A stretch of 64,000 nucleotides of DNA from Strigamia acuminata (Eukaryota > Arthropoda > Chilopoda > Geophilomorpha > Linotaeniidae). The notes beneath the pieces are model-generated. The model saw nothing but the letters and a program-made list of their open reading frames with translations. It was not told where the DNA came from and made no database searches. Made by a program: the position numbers and the translations under genes. Shown one piece after another: positions 31,905 to 43,889 of this stretch. The number at the start of each line of letters is the position of its first letter. Position 1 is the first letter of the stretch. The stretch lies in NCBI GenBank assembly GCA_949358305.1, contig OX442318.1:2962501-3026500 (forward strand), given 5' to 3'.

Positions 31905-32426
31905 AAACTCCTGAGTTTCTTCTTCGCCATCAACTCGGAAAACTCGCGTCCTACTTAATTGCTAAAACCCTAATAACATGTTAATACGGTTTCAGCAATA
32001 AAGTAGCACGCAAGCTAAGTTTAAGCTTCTCCAGATTTGGACACATGTCCAAATCCAGGAAAAAATGACCAAACCTCTAATGGAGCGCCCATAGAAAATT
32101 CAACTAAATTCTCCAAGCTGAGTCGATCAAACACGTCATTTCTGTCATCGATGGGACACTCCCGCTCAATGGGGTCTTCATGTGAGCACACAAGTAGGCC
32201 AACGCCTTGAGTTTCGTCAAACTGCGCAGCATTTTGAAGGTGAAAACGTGCGAATAGATGCTGATTCTGCAAACTTTGGAACAAGTGATGGATATCCAGC
32301 TCATGACCACCCATTGACTTCATTTGAAATCGCGCAATAATAGTGAAATTTTGTTGAATACTGACTAAACTTTTGAAATTCTGTTGAGATGAAATAAAAC
32401 AATGCCATTTCCGTTAACGCCAGCAT
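31905..32426 (-). pseudogene. L13: decayed LRR exon with a scrap of exon 1
   Basis: 31910-32330 matches the centre of exon 3 (CPNLEKLK region through the KFKELTILYA-like block) but has deletions, frameshifts and an inserted inverted piece around 31970-32010. At 32402-32426 a start-codon segment of exon 1 remains, with the family sequence TTTTCGATTCT just upstream. Two short frames survive (32021-32323 and 32104-32310). Clearly dead. Confidence 0.75.
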
Positions 32427-33113
32427 TTTCGATTCTAATCAAGAAATTGTAGATATTCAATAGTAACATTTCGCTTTGGTTTGCTCTCGTTTTATATTTA
32501 CTTGAAATTTAATTTACGGTACACAAAAAATTTTGCAAGATTTTAAACGTCCCAATTTTTATACTGGCGTGCTGAATTTTCAACAACAGTGAAACAAATC
32601 TGACGTTTTAAACAACACCGAAGAGAAGAAACAACCGGAAAAATAGGTAACACTGCCACCATTTTGGCGCATTGGCTTCATCTCTTGAATAAAAGCAAAA
32701 TTTCCTTTGTTCCTTCCAAGGTGTTCATAAAAAAAATTTGCCAATTGTTGAATATGTTTGGCAATGCATTAAACTCAAAACCAAAGAAAAAAAATAAGGA
32801 TTACCACAAACTCAATAAAAGAATTTAAAAATTGATTGATCGATTCCCCACTCCTGACTACCTCTAAACAGCGTCGTCAATGGAGTATTTCTTATTAAAA
32901 CTGTTGTTTCAGTTGATGAAAACACGTTAATTGGTCATTGTTTATAGAAAGGATTGACAAAATTGATGAGAATGGTCATTTTCTTGTTAGTTTGCAAACT
33001 TTTTGATTTAAGACAAATTTCACCGAACATTCACACACATGGCATATTAACTTTTTATTTTCAAACACAAAAAAATATCGATTTAATGCAGACACTCAAG
33101 CTCAGAAAACTCG
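32427..33113 (-). promoter_or_regulatory. Former upstream region of L13 and 3' region of L14
   Basis: TTTTGGCGC at 32662-32670 is retained, but the palindrome has been lost by a deletion near 32580-32590 (CAACAGTGAAACAAA). 32740-33040 is spacer shared with the L25/L26 interval. The conserved 3' block precedes the L14 stop. No gene. Confidence 0.45.
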
Positions 33114-35022
33114 TTAGTCGCCGACGTCGCCGCCGTCAACATCGCCGCTGTCATCGCCGCTCTCATCGTCGCTCTCATCGTCAATCCAATCGTCACTCGC
33201 AACAGAAAGGAATTGTAGCTGCAGCTTCACCCCGTGTCTCTCAGCCGTTTGCTCCATCACGTGAGCGTCGAAATCAAGTTTTCTCTTCTCACTAAATCGA
33301 AAGTTCACTTCCAACTCGACCAGAGAACCGATTTTCAAAACATCCTCAATCGCTGACGCTCCCAACAAATCACATTGACCAAGTTGCAAACTTTTGAGTT
33401 TCTTCTTCGCCATCAACTCAGCAAACTTGCGTGCTATTTTATCGCTAAAACCGTAATAACAGCAAAGTTTAAGCTTTCCGAGATTCGGACACATGTCCAA
33501 AACCCGAAAAAAAAGACCACAAGAAAGCCAAACATCCAAGGGACCGCCCATAGAAAATTCAACTAAACTCTCCAAATACAAATCACGCAAATTGAGTCGT
33601 TCAAACGCATCATTTATGTCACCTATGGTGACACTACCGCTCAACGGGGTCTCCATCTGAGCATCCAAGATGGTCAACTCCTTGAATTTTGTCAAACTGT
33701 GCAGCATTTTAAGGGTGAAAACATTCGAATAGATGCTGATGCTGCGAGCTTTGGGACACGTGGGCACGGCGATGTCCAGCTCCTCTTCAATGGAGACTAT
33801 GAAGTCATCGGGGGCTTCAAAGTACAATTTTCTCAGATTGTATTGCTGTGGTGGCGAGTCAAGTGGCAAGAGCGCTTTCAGCCACCTATCTCCCGTATCT
33901 CCCATGTCTTCAATCGATGGCATCGTGTTCAATACAAAGCAGGGGAAGTCCGCTGAAATGTGCAAACTGTAAAAGTGGAATACTCGCAAGTTCTTCCTGA
34001 GTGCGGAATCTTCTGCGCACAGTTTTCTTGCAAAAACCTCTGTGGTATCACTGATCTGAAGCTCAACGAGTGGCAGCTGAGCGATGTGTGTGGCCGCGTC
34101 GTCCTCAACAACACCGGCGGGAATATGAAGTGACTGTAGATTTGGCAAAGACTGGCACATTAGTTTGCTCACACTGGCTGTGAGGGGACTTAGCCAGGGC
34201 AGATGTAAGTCCGTCAGATTCTGTGTGATAAATACAATTAGAAGAATTAAAACAAAAAATTTTTCATTAATGTGCACGCAAATTTTACAGACAAAATACA
34301 TTTTACAACAGAAAAAGGCACATTTTGACGGATAAAGCATTTTTGTCTAAAATATTTTTTTTTTCTTAGAATATTGCATTTTTGTTACTTCAAAATGCAT
34401 TTTTCTGTTCGTAAATGCATTTGTTTATCTGTAAAAGCATTTTTCTATCTGCAAAAGCAGTTTTTTGGGTTGAAAATACACTTTTCTGCAAAAAAAAGAT
34501 CATTTCTAAATTTTTAATATTTAGTCTATTTTCCTTTGAATTTAATAATTTATGGTTTTTTGTGATATTTTTCGTCTTTATTAACAATAAATTCAAGTAC
34601 CGTCATTGTCTGTGTGAAGTCGGTTTCTTTTTGATACTCACTTTCAACTTGTGGCCACTAATTTGAAGTAAAAATTCCAAATTGAAATTTGGACTGTAAA
34701 ACATCATGCTAAGTTTTCTCTGCTGTTCGTAAACAAATGGCGCCACGTCCCACGCTTGAGGCCTGCGAATTTCGGCGCTCCAAAACTCCCACCAACTCAA
34801 ACTCGTCAGCATTTTGTCGCGAAGAGAATAAGCTAAATCGGACCGTGTGTTATTGATGATTACGAAATAAATTCACGAATTCAAATGTAACTTACGTAGG
34901 TCATCGAAATAACTTATCAGTTGCAACGTGTTTTTCATTTGAACGTCGTCCATTTCTTCAACGTTCCATTGCATCATACAGTCAGAGAGAGTTCGAATTG
35001 CCATGTCGCTTAAAGTCTTCAT
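33114..35022 (-). CDS. L14: intact VHL-box-like/LRR protein, 474 aa
   Basis: Exons 34896-35022, 34642-34832 and 33114-34220. Starts MKTLSDMAIRTL; the junction forms LPYSLRDKML. The LRR exon includes an extra VSIEEELD segment (near 33790) and ends SDDWIDDESDDESGDDSGD. Intron 2 is 421 bp and happens to stay open into exon 3. Other paralogs have stops there, so I keep the intron. The upstream sequence is the type-II block, without the palindrome. Confidence 0.75.
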
Positions 35023-35255
35023 TCTCGATTCTGATCAAGAAATAAACAATTTAAAAGTGAAATTTTGATTTAGTTTTGTCTTTACCTGAAATTTTGTCTC
35101 CTAAAGTTCAGTTCAACGACGAGAAACGGGCTTCGATGCGTCCAAACTGAGACTTTTCGCTTCTAGAAAATGCGCGGAAAATATGGCGGAAAAAAGTACT
35201 TCCTGCTCCAAGTTTCCATCTGGTGGAAGCAACCCGCAACATTCAAATAAACTCA
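35023..35255 (-). promoter_or_regulatory. Type-II upstream block of L14
   Basis: CAACGACGAGAAACGGG and TTTCCATCTGGTGGAAG are shared with upstream regions of L9, L17 and L22. This copy is shortened, with the central part missing. Confidence 0.5.
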
Positions 35256-35486
35256 GCGCGAAGAGTATAACCTAAATCAGACCGTGTGTTATTGATAATT
35301 ACGAAATAAAATCACAAATCCAAGTGTAACTGTAATTTACAAATTCAAGTGTAACTTACGTAAGTCATCGAAATAAGTGATCAGTTGCAACGTGTTTTTC
35401 ATTTGGGCGTCGTCCATTTCCTCAACGTTCCATAGCATCATACAGTCGGAAAGAATACGAATTGCCATGTTGGTTAATGCCCGCAT
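35256..35486 (-). pseudogene. L15: orphan exon 1 with a stub of exon 2
   Basis: Exon 1 (35360-35486, 127 bp, starting MRALTNMAIRIL) is followed by a donor and an intron containing a tandem duplication of its own sequence (CACAAATCCAAGTGTAA and CAAATTCAAGTGTAA). The first 15 bases of exon 2 remain at 35256-35272. The rest is absent. ATTACTCTAGCAAC lies 106 bp upstream. Confidence 0.75.
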
Positions 35487-35964
35487 TTTCGATTCTGCTC
35501 AAGAAATAGACAATTTAATAGTGAAATTTTGCATGAAGAGCCTAAAAATTTTGTGTCCTAAACTTCTTTTTCTGTCATCATTTTAAACAATATTACTCTA
35601 GCAACAAGTAAAGTGACAACACAAACTACACAAACTCTCAAATTAGATGAGAATTGTTATAAGCCAAATAAACATACAGTGTATACACACGTTAAACATT
35701 GACAAAATTGATTGGAAGTGTCATTTTCTTGATCGTTTCAAAACCTTTGGCTTTAAGACAAAATTCACCAAAAATTCATCCCGTCGGTTGCAACCGTTAC
35801 TCGACAACTTTTGATATAATATGAAGTCTACACAGAATTGGCATACTAACTTTTTATTTTCAAATACAAAAAATATAATGCAGACACGCAACCTGACACC
35901 TCGTTATCGTTAATCGACCAGGTCGCCGCCGCCACCATCGTCGCTGCTCTCAATCATCATTGGA
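35487..35964 (-). other. Spacer: upstream of L15 and 3' region of L16
   Basis: Palindrome variant at 35592-35605, common spacer at 35640-35830, and a 3' block missing part of its usual sequence before the L16 stop. The acidic-tail sequence at 35920-35964 lies beyond the L16 stop codon and is no longer translated. No gene. Confidence 0.4.
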
Positions 35965-37832
35965 TCAGAATAACATACATCCGAGCTGCAGGTTCACCCC
36001 GTGTCTCTGAGCCGTTTGCTGCATCATATCAGCGTCGAAAGGCAACTTATTAACTCGAAAGTTCACAACCAAATTGACCAGAGAACCGATTTTAAACAAC
36101 TCCTCAATCGTTGACGTTTTCAACAAATAACATTCTTCAAGTTCCAAACGTTTGAGTTTCTTCTTCGCCATCAACTCGGCAAACTCGCGCGCTATTTTAT
36201 CGCTGAAACCGGTATAACAGCGAAGTTTGAGCCTCTCGAGATTCGGACACATGTCCAAAACCTGGAAAAAAAGACCGGAAAAACACCAATCGTCCAAGCG
36301 AACTCCCACAGAAAATTCAACTAATTTCTCCAAATACAAATCACGCAAACTGAGTCGATCAAGCACATCATTTCTGGTGTCAATCTCGCACATCCAAGCA
36401 TTCAAGATCGTCAACTCCTTGAATTTCGTCAGTATCTGCAGCATTTTGAAAGTGAAAACGACCAAATAGAGGGTGATTTTGCAAACTTTGGGACACGTAA
36501 GCGCGGCGATGTCCAGCTCATCTTCGATGTAGTCATTGGGGCGCACGAAACACAATGTTCTCAGGTTGTATTGCTGTGGTGGCGAGTCAAGTGGCAAGAG
36601 CGCCTTTGACCACTTACTGTAATCTGCCAAGTCTTCGATCGATGGCATCATGTTCAATACAAAGCAGGAGAAGTCCGCTGTAATGTCGTCACCGCGAAAC
36701 TCGAATACTCGCAACGTCTTTCTGAGTTTGGATTTTTCTGCGCACAGTTTTCTCACAAAAACTTGTGTGGTTTCACTGATATGAAGCTCAACGAGTGACA
36801 GCTGTGCGATGTGTATGGCCGCGTCGTCCTCAACAACACTGTTGAGAATACAAAGTTTCTCTAGATGTTGCATTATACGGCACATTTGTTTGCAAGCACT
36901 GGCTGTGAGTGGACTCTTGGTGGGCAGATATAACTCTGTCAGATTCTGTGTGATAAATACAATTAGAAGAATTAAAACGAAGAATATCGCACATTTTCCA
37001 TTAATGTGCATGCAAATTTTACAGACAACATTCATTTTACAACTGAGAAATGCACGTTTTGTCAGATAAACCATGTGTGTCTGAAAACTGTTTTTTTTTT
37101 TTCTTAGAATATTGTATTTTTTCTTCAAATCCATTTTTTTTACCTCAAATTGCATTTTACTGTTTGCAAATGCATTTTTCTATTTGTAAATGAATTTTTC
37201 TATCTGCAAATGCATTTTTTTCACAGGAAAATGAATTTTTTTCTTTGCAAGTGCATTTTTTCACCTCAAAATGCATTTAACTGTCACCATAAGCACTTTT
37301 TTGGTTTGAAAATTCACTTTTCTGCAAAAAAAAAAAAACATTTCTGAATTTTTAATATTTAGTCTATTTTTCTTCAAATTTAATAATTTTTGGTCTTTAT
37401 TAACAATAAATTCAAGCTCCATCACTGACTGTGTGAAGTCAGTTCCCTTTTGATACTCACTGTCAACTTGTGGCCACTAATTTTAAGCAAAAATTCAAAA
37501 TCAAAATTTGGACTTAAAAACATCATCCTAAGTTTTCTCTGCTGGTCGTATAGAAATGGAACAACGTCCCAAGCTTGTGGCCTGCGAATTCTGACGTCCA
37601 AAAAATTCAAACGAAACCTCGTCAGCACTTCGTCGCGAAGAGTATAAGCTAAATCGGACCGTGTGATAATAACGAAATAAATTCACAAATTCAAGTGTAA
37701 CTTACGCAGGTCATCGAAATAAGTGATCAGTTGCAACGTGTTTTTCATTTGAACGTCGTCCATTTCCTCAACGTTCCATTGAATCATGCAGTCGGAGAGA
37801 GTTCAAATTGCCAAGTCGCTTAATGTCTGCAT
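35965..37832 (-). pseudogene. L16: LRR-family gene with a nonsense codon in exon 1
   Basis: Exons 37706-37832, 37461-37648 (188 bp) and 35965-36945. Splice sites and phases are normal (intron 1 is 57 bp), and exons 2 and 3 are open (431 codons in total). Codon 10 of exon 1 is TGA where relatives have CGA, a typical CpG transition. Translation from Met 15 would remove the BC-box-like motif. Exon 3 ends early (LQLGCMLF), so the acidic tail is lost. Possibly a recent pseudogene, or a polymorphic stop. Confidence 0.75.
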
Positions 37833-38400
37833 TTTCGATTCTGCTCAAGAAATAGACAATTTAATAGTGAAATTTGCATGAAGAGCCTGCAAATTTCGAC
37901 TACTAAACATCTTTTTCTGTCATAATTCCCAACAATACTTACTCTAGCAACGAGTAACTAAAAACGTGCAATTGTTTAATAACAATAAAAGGTCATTTTG
38001 CCAAAACAAAATTTAAACAAAATTTCTACAAACCAAAACAATAAAATAAAAAGTTGTTGTTCACTCCATGAGTAATATGTGAATATGCTTTCCACTATAA
38101 CCTTTCTCACAAATCTTGAATAAAATCATTAAAGTCCACTCTTAACTCCAACAACCACATCCATCAATATCAAACACAACAAGAAAAACAACACCAATTA
38201 CTACTGCAGACAAATTGTGTTTGACAAATTCCTAATGTGACTAATCACAACAAATGCAACTAATAATAAAAACCAAAAACACTTGTTCAACATGGCAATT
38301 TATTCTTTGGTTAATTAAATTAAACAAATTAATTAGTATTTAATCATATAATTAGTATCTGTTATCGAATATACAAAAAAATCAATTCAACGTATGCGTT
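37833..38400. other. Spacer: upstream of L16 and 3' region of L17
   Basis: CTTACTCTAGCAAC (37938-37951) is the palindrome variant, 106 bp upstream of the start. The right end (38300-38400) is an AT-rich TTAATTAA-type stretch characteristic of the 3' ends of B-type members, before the L17 stop. No gene. Confidence 0.4.
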
Positions 38401-39877
38401 TTAGTCGCTCTCATCATCGAACGGCTCAGTGAACGCGAGCCGCAGTTTAACCTCGTGTAGTTTGGCCTTCTCCTGCAGCCAATCGACGTCGAGATCATCC
38501 ATATCCATCACGTCGCTTCCATAGTCGACATCCAACTCAAACAGCGAACCGATCTGCAACAGCCCCTCGATACCAAACGACCCCAACGCGTTGCATTCCT
38601 CAACCACCAACGTTTTCACGTTCATATTCGCCAACACCGCGGCCAAACGACCCACAAACTCGTCGTCGAAACCGCAGCAATGGTAAAACAAAAGCTTCTC
38701 CAATCTCGAACAAATGTCCAACACGTGGAACAAATAACCCGAAGACATCCAACCGTCGCTGATCTCATTCAGGTGCAATTCCACCAAACTATCGAAACGC
38801 AAATGCTCAAAAACGGCCGCATCGAACACAAATTCCTCCACCTTGCCTCCTCTGAAGAAATGCATGTTAACGTGCAATCGGCTCAACTCCGCAAAGTTCG
38901 TCAACTCCAGCAGGATTCTCGGCGTGAAATTATCGCAAGTCACGTCGATTACGGACACCTTCGGACACTTGACCACGGCTATCTCCAACTCTTGCTCGGT
39001 CTCAGTGAGAGTAGAACGGAATTTCAATTGCCGGACGTTGTATTCCCTCGTGTCGATCAACGACAGCGCTTTCAGCCACTTGCAATCGTCTAAACCCAAG
39101 TCTTTGACCAACTCCATCGTGTTCAGCACCAAGCGGATGCATTCCGCCGGCATGTGAAGAGTGCTCAGGTGGAACACTTCCAAGGTTTGCCGGATTATGG
39201 CGTCTTCGTCTTCGCATACTTTTCGCACGAAACGTTCCAAGTTTCCGTCGGCGTAGAGGGCGACGAGAGGAAGCTGCGCGATAAACGTCGCCGCGTTCAA
39301 ATCGATGGTGCAATTCCCAACGTGGAGTGTGTCGAGGTTCGGCAACGCCTCGCGCATTTGTCTGCACGCGTTGGCTGTGAGTTTGCATTCTTTGGGCATT
39401 TCTAATTCCTTCAGATTCTACTCGAGAGAAAAATTAAATTAAAAATAAATATTGTTTTTGGAAGAATTAGAGTTTTGGTTGTCTTTTGGTGCACTCACTT
39501 TCAATTTGGGGCCGCAAACGTTGAACAGGAACTCTAAATCGAAGTTGTGACTCTCAAATTCGAGTATGATTTCTTTCTGCTCGTCGTGTATGAATAGCGC
39601 GACGTCCCACGCTTCTTGATGGCGAATGTTTTTGTTCCAATGGTCGCGCGAATTTAAGTTGACAAGGATTTGTTCGCGATCGTTGACTTCTGAATTAGAG
39701 TGGAATAAGATGGAGTGAAATTTTTTCGTAAATTCATACGTTATACTTACTCATTTTGTCGAAGTAAGCGATTGATTGGAGCGCGGTTTCCATGTGTGAG
39801 TCGTCCATTTTTTCAACTTTCCAGCGCGCAATGCAGTCGAAAATTCTTTGTGTCGCGATTATCTTTAATTTCTGCAT
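38401..39877 (-). CDS. L17: intact B-type VHL-box-like/LRR protein, 444 aa
   Basis: Exons 39751-39877, 39499-39689 and 38401-39417, with introns of 61 and 81 bp, making this the most compact gene here. Starts MQKLKIIATQRIF. The junction gives KMKVNDREQIL, so the usual Pro of the second box is absent. The LRR exon differs clearly from the L4 type (CSRLEKLLFYHCCGFDDEF, MNVKTLVVEECNALG) and lacks the long acidic tail, ending EPFDDESD. GC content is higher than in neighbours. It pairs with L22 as a separate subfamily. Upstream is the type-II block. Confidence 0.75.
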
Positions 39878-40614
39878 GTTTGAGTCTGGAAAATTAAAAT
39901 TTTAGTTGGTTTTTGGGTTAGGTTTCGTCTCCTTTTGTGTTTATGTGAAACTTAATGCTACGAACTAAATGTTTAAACGTTTACGGCTCAAATTCACAAT
40001 GGGGGTCTGAATTAACGACAATAATTACTCCTAAACGAACCTCGAAATGTTGAACGACGAGTAGCGGGCTTCGATGTGTCTACACTGAGACTTTGGCGAA
40101 ATTAAACGAAAAAGCCAAACCGGAACTTCGGGGAATCTGCGCGGAGAATGTGGCGTGAAAACACAATTACTTCCTGCTGCGGGTTTCCGTCTGGTGAAAG
40201 AAACTCGCAACATTCAAATAAACAGAACGTCGTCAATGGATGAAACTCATGTTACATTAAACTGCCACCAGGTTTCCACAATAGTTACTGCAGCAACGGA
40301 CAAACTCGGACATTTTGCTTAGCCATTTTTTCCTTAGCGAAATCACGCGTGGTTTTCACACGTTCTTCGTTTCTTTTCGTGAAATGAAGCAAGATTTTGC
40401 AAACCACAACTTTTGGTGATAAAGTTAAACAAAAAACTGGTAAATAAACCCTAATTTTTTATTACTTCACGTTCTAATTCCATTTTATTCAGTTTTCATT
40501 GCAAAAGAACCGATTTCATGGCGGCACACGTCTTCTGACGACTCGTTCGACGTTATTTGTGTGCATTGTATATAGAGAATGAGATCTGCAGGATAATAGA
40601 ACATTTTTCAAACC
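39878..40614 (-). promoter_or_regulatory. Type-II upstream block of L17 and a C-type spacer
   Basis: 40035-40225 is the type-II block (GGTTTCCGTCTGGTG near 40182). It is followed by GTTACTGCAGCAAC at 40284-40297, so both upstream modules occur here in series. 40430-40600 is the C-type 3' block (GGCGGCACACGTCTTCTGACG). No gene. Confidence 0.45.
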
Positions 40615-40986
40615 TTTAACTGTATTTGATGAGCGTCGAAATGTTGTTTTGTGATCTCCTTAACTCGCAACTCCACCTCCAATTCCAGCAGAGAAATGAT
40701 CTTCAAAAGACGCTGATTCCAGTCCCAAAAAAATCGTCAAATGTTTGAGCTTCTTGTTCGCCATCATCTTAGCCAACTCGCGGGCAATTTTGTTGCTAAA
40801 ACCGTCGCAACGTAAAGGAACAAGTTTCTCAACATTTGTACACATGGCCATCAACTCGAACAAATGACCAGAAGAAAGCCAGCCATCCTCAGAGTCGCGC
40901 GCAAAAAATTTCACTCGATCATCAGAGTCGTTCCAACTTCCATTTCTGCTCTCGATGTACAAACAAAGAAATAAACACAATGGCAC
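40615..40986 (-). pseudogene. L18: C-type LRR relic
   Basis: Matches the C-terminal half of an LRR exon (GHLFELMAMCTNVEKLV, GFSNKIARELAKMM) with frameshifts near 40710. The left end is the former C-terminus (ITKQHFDAHQ-like). No exons 1-2 are attached. The same relic type recurs at 49550, 54136, 59185 and 61805. Confidence 0.75.
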
Positions 40987-41479
40987 AACTTTTTCTCCTT
41001 TTCCTCACCACTTAAATACAAAATTTTAAACCACAATAGTTGCTGCAGCACCAACTAAACAACAATAAACAATGTCAGAGGAATTTAACCAAATCGTTTT
41101 AAATAAATGTTCCACTCATGTCTTTTGGGTTTTCCATTATACCCAAGAATGTGAAAACTAGGACTTTTATACGATATGTGGTGCAAATAATTGTAGAATG
41201 ATAACTCATCTGTTACATTAAACTGCCACTAGTTTTCCACAGTAGCTTCACCCATTGAACGTAAGAAAAATGTTTCCCTCTTTTAAGCTTTACATCTAGA
41301 ATTTAAAACTACGTGTAACTTGTTGCCAATAAATTCTATCAAAAACTGATTGATTTCAGACAAAATTCACCAAATACTTTGTCCCGAGTTCCAAGAGTCC
41401 TAACATGAAACTAGTTTGACACGTGACACTTGGTGGACATAGCATATTAACTCTTTATTTTGAAATACAAAAGAAAAAC
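40987..41479. other. Spacer and 3' region of L19
   Basis: GTTGCTGCAGCACC at 41039-41052. 41215-41479 closely matches 46365-46638 downstream of L20, including the 3' block. No gene. Confidence 0.4.
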
Positions 41480-41537
41480 TCATCTGTCGCCATCATTGCC
41501 ATCATCGACGTCATCGTCGTCATCGTCGTCGTCGTCG

Positions 41538-41569
<32 letters not shown>

Positions 41570-43889
41570 ATCATCGACATTATCGTCATCATCGTTGTCG
41601 TCGTCATCATCGTTGTCGTCGTCATCATCGTTGTCGTCGTCATCGTCGTCATCATCGACATCGTCATCATTGAGAATATCGTCGTCATCATCGAGATTAT
41701 CGTCATCATCGTCGTCGTCGTCGTCATCATCGTCGGAATTGTAATCACGAAGAGGAGATAGCAGCTGCAGCTTCACCCCGTTTCTTTCAGCCGTTTTCTG
41801 CACCATTTCCACGTCGAACTGCTGTCTTCTGTTCTCATTAACGTGCAAACTCACATCTAACTTGACCAGAGATTCAATTCTCCAAAGATCCTCAATCGCT
41901 GACGGTTCCAACAAATTGCAGGAATAAATTGTCAAACTTCGGAGCTTCTTCTTCGCCATCGCTTGGGCAAACTCCCGAGCAATTCTATTGCTGAAACCGT
42001 AGCATCTGCGAAGAGTAAGTTCCTCCAAATTGGGACACATGGCTAATATCGCGAACAAATTACGGGAAGAAACCCAACTGTCGTTGGGGTCCTCCAACTC
42101 CAATTCCAGCAAATTATCAAAACAAAAATTACGCAAATTATCATCAACCATATCATTTGTCTTGTTAATTTTCACATTCTTGCCATACGGATCCATGTCA
42201 ACACGTAAACGGCTCAACTCCTTGAATTTCGTCAAACACTGCAATATTTTGGGCGTGAATACATTCGGAATGATTTCGATTCTGGAAACTTTGGGACACG
42301 TGAGCACGGCTATATCCAACTGGTTCTCAATAGCGTCTCCACGAAAGTAGTTGAAAACCAATTCTCTGATGTTGTATTGCTGCGGTGGCGAGTCAATTGG
42401 CAAGAGCGCCTCCAGCCAGGTGGATTCGTCAAAGTTGAAGAATTCGATGGATGCCATCGTGTTCAATATCAAGCGGACGCAGTCATCCGAAAAACTGTCG
42501 AAATGGAAAACTCGCAAAGTCTTCTTCAGTACGGAGTCTTGTGTACACAGTTTTCTGGCAAAATCTTCCATGTCTCCACAGGCAGAAAGCTCGATAAGTG
42601 ACATCTGGCCGATGTATGTCGCCGCGCCGTCTTCAACAACGCAGTCGGACATATGAAGTTTCTTAAGGTTTGGCATAATGTGGCACATTAGTCCGCTCGC
42701 ACGGACTGTGAGTGGACTTTGGCCTGGCAGACTTAACTCTGTCAGAATCTATACGAGAAATACAATTAGGAGAATTAAAACAAATCTTTTTAAATTGTCT
42801 GTGTGCATGTCTTGTCTTGTCGTGGTTTTGGTTTTTTGCGGTATTTGGTGATGGTTTCTGGCTGTTTTTGATGACATTCCATTTATAGAAACGATAAAAG
42901 TGGGTTACGGAAGAATAAAAGCGCAAAAATAGATCGGTATTAGTTTATAAATAAAATTAAAAATTAAAAACAAACTAGCAATCCTATTCACCCTAACTCC
43001 AAAAGTAGCCTTAAAATTTTTTATTGGCATCCATCTTGTTTATTTTTCATGGCCATTCACCATTTCTTTTCTGTTGCATAGAGCAGTGAGTACCACAGGT
43101 CTGGTGTGACAGACTGGCACGTGTTCTGCTACCAGATGATTCTGATAGGCTTTTCTGGCACGTCTATACACACAAAAAAGTCTGCGGGCATACACTTCTG
43201 TTAGCAGATGATCTTATGAGTAATACGCTTCAATCATTAACCAAATTTTAAATTCCGCAGTTATTCATGAAATGATGAAAGTGCAATTTTTCACCTCAAG
43301 ATGCATTTTTCTGCGTGCAAATATTTTTTTTTGTTTGCATGCAAGTGTACTGTTCCGTTAAAAAAAGAACGGTTTTTGAATATTTATTATTTCACACATT
43401 CTTTTTTCTAATTTAATAATTTGACATCTTTTGTCATATTTTCCTTCATAACAATAATTTTATGTTTAGCCACAGTGTGGCGTTGGTTCTCTTTGTCTAC
43501 TCACTTTCAACTTGTGGCCACAAACTCGAAGTAAAAACTCCAAATCAAAATTTGGACTCATAAACTCCAACTCCAGTTTATCTTGCTTTTCGTGTACAAG
43601 CAGAGCGACGTCCCACGCGTCTGGCCAGCGAATTTCGTCGTGCCGAAACTGCCAAAACTGGAAGTTCGTCAGAATTTCGTCGCGAACGGTATAAGCTACA
43701 TCGGACAAAATGTGTGTTCTTGATAATTACGAAATAAATTCACAAATCCGCGTGTAACTTACGTAGTTTATCGAAATAGGTGATTAGTTTCACGGTATTT
43801 TTCATTTGAACGTTGTCCATTACCTCACCGTTCCATTGAAGAATACAGTCCAAAATAATGTCAATCGCCATGTCCGTTAATGTCTCCAT
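41480..43889 (-). CDS. L19: intact VHL-box-like/LRR protein with a poly-Asp tail, 528 aa
   Basis: Exons 43763-43889, 43505-43695 and 41480-42748; introns of 67 and 756 bp. Starts METLTDMAIDII; the junction forms LPYTVRDEIL. LRRs include CPNLEELTLRRCYGFSNRI. The last roughly 88 residues are dominated by Asp (about 65-70), encoded by an impure GAT/GAC trinucleotide tract (41485-41745). The same tract reads as poly-Ser or poly-Val/Ile in the opposite frames, which are not genes. Intron 2 contains an insert (43040-43260) shared with L20. GTCACTGCAGCAAC is 159 bp upstream. The nearest paralog is L20. Confidence 0.78.

Noticed and set aside
36946-37155. Hydrophobic extension (FFVLILLIVFITQ) before exon 3 as a signal peptide in L7, L14, L16 and L4
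   Set aside because: It is the translation of the intron 2 polypyrimidine and acceptor region. L2, L10 and others have a stop (CATAG) at the same place, so coding use is not conserved.
41423-41761. Plus-strand poly-Ser and poly-Val/Ile frames opposite the L19 tail
   Set aside because: Trinucleotide repeat artefacts antisense to the poly-Asp coding sequence.
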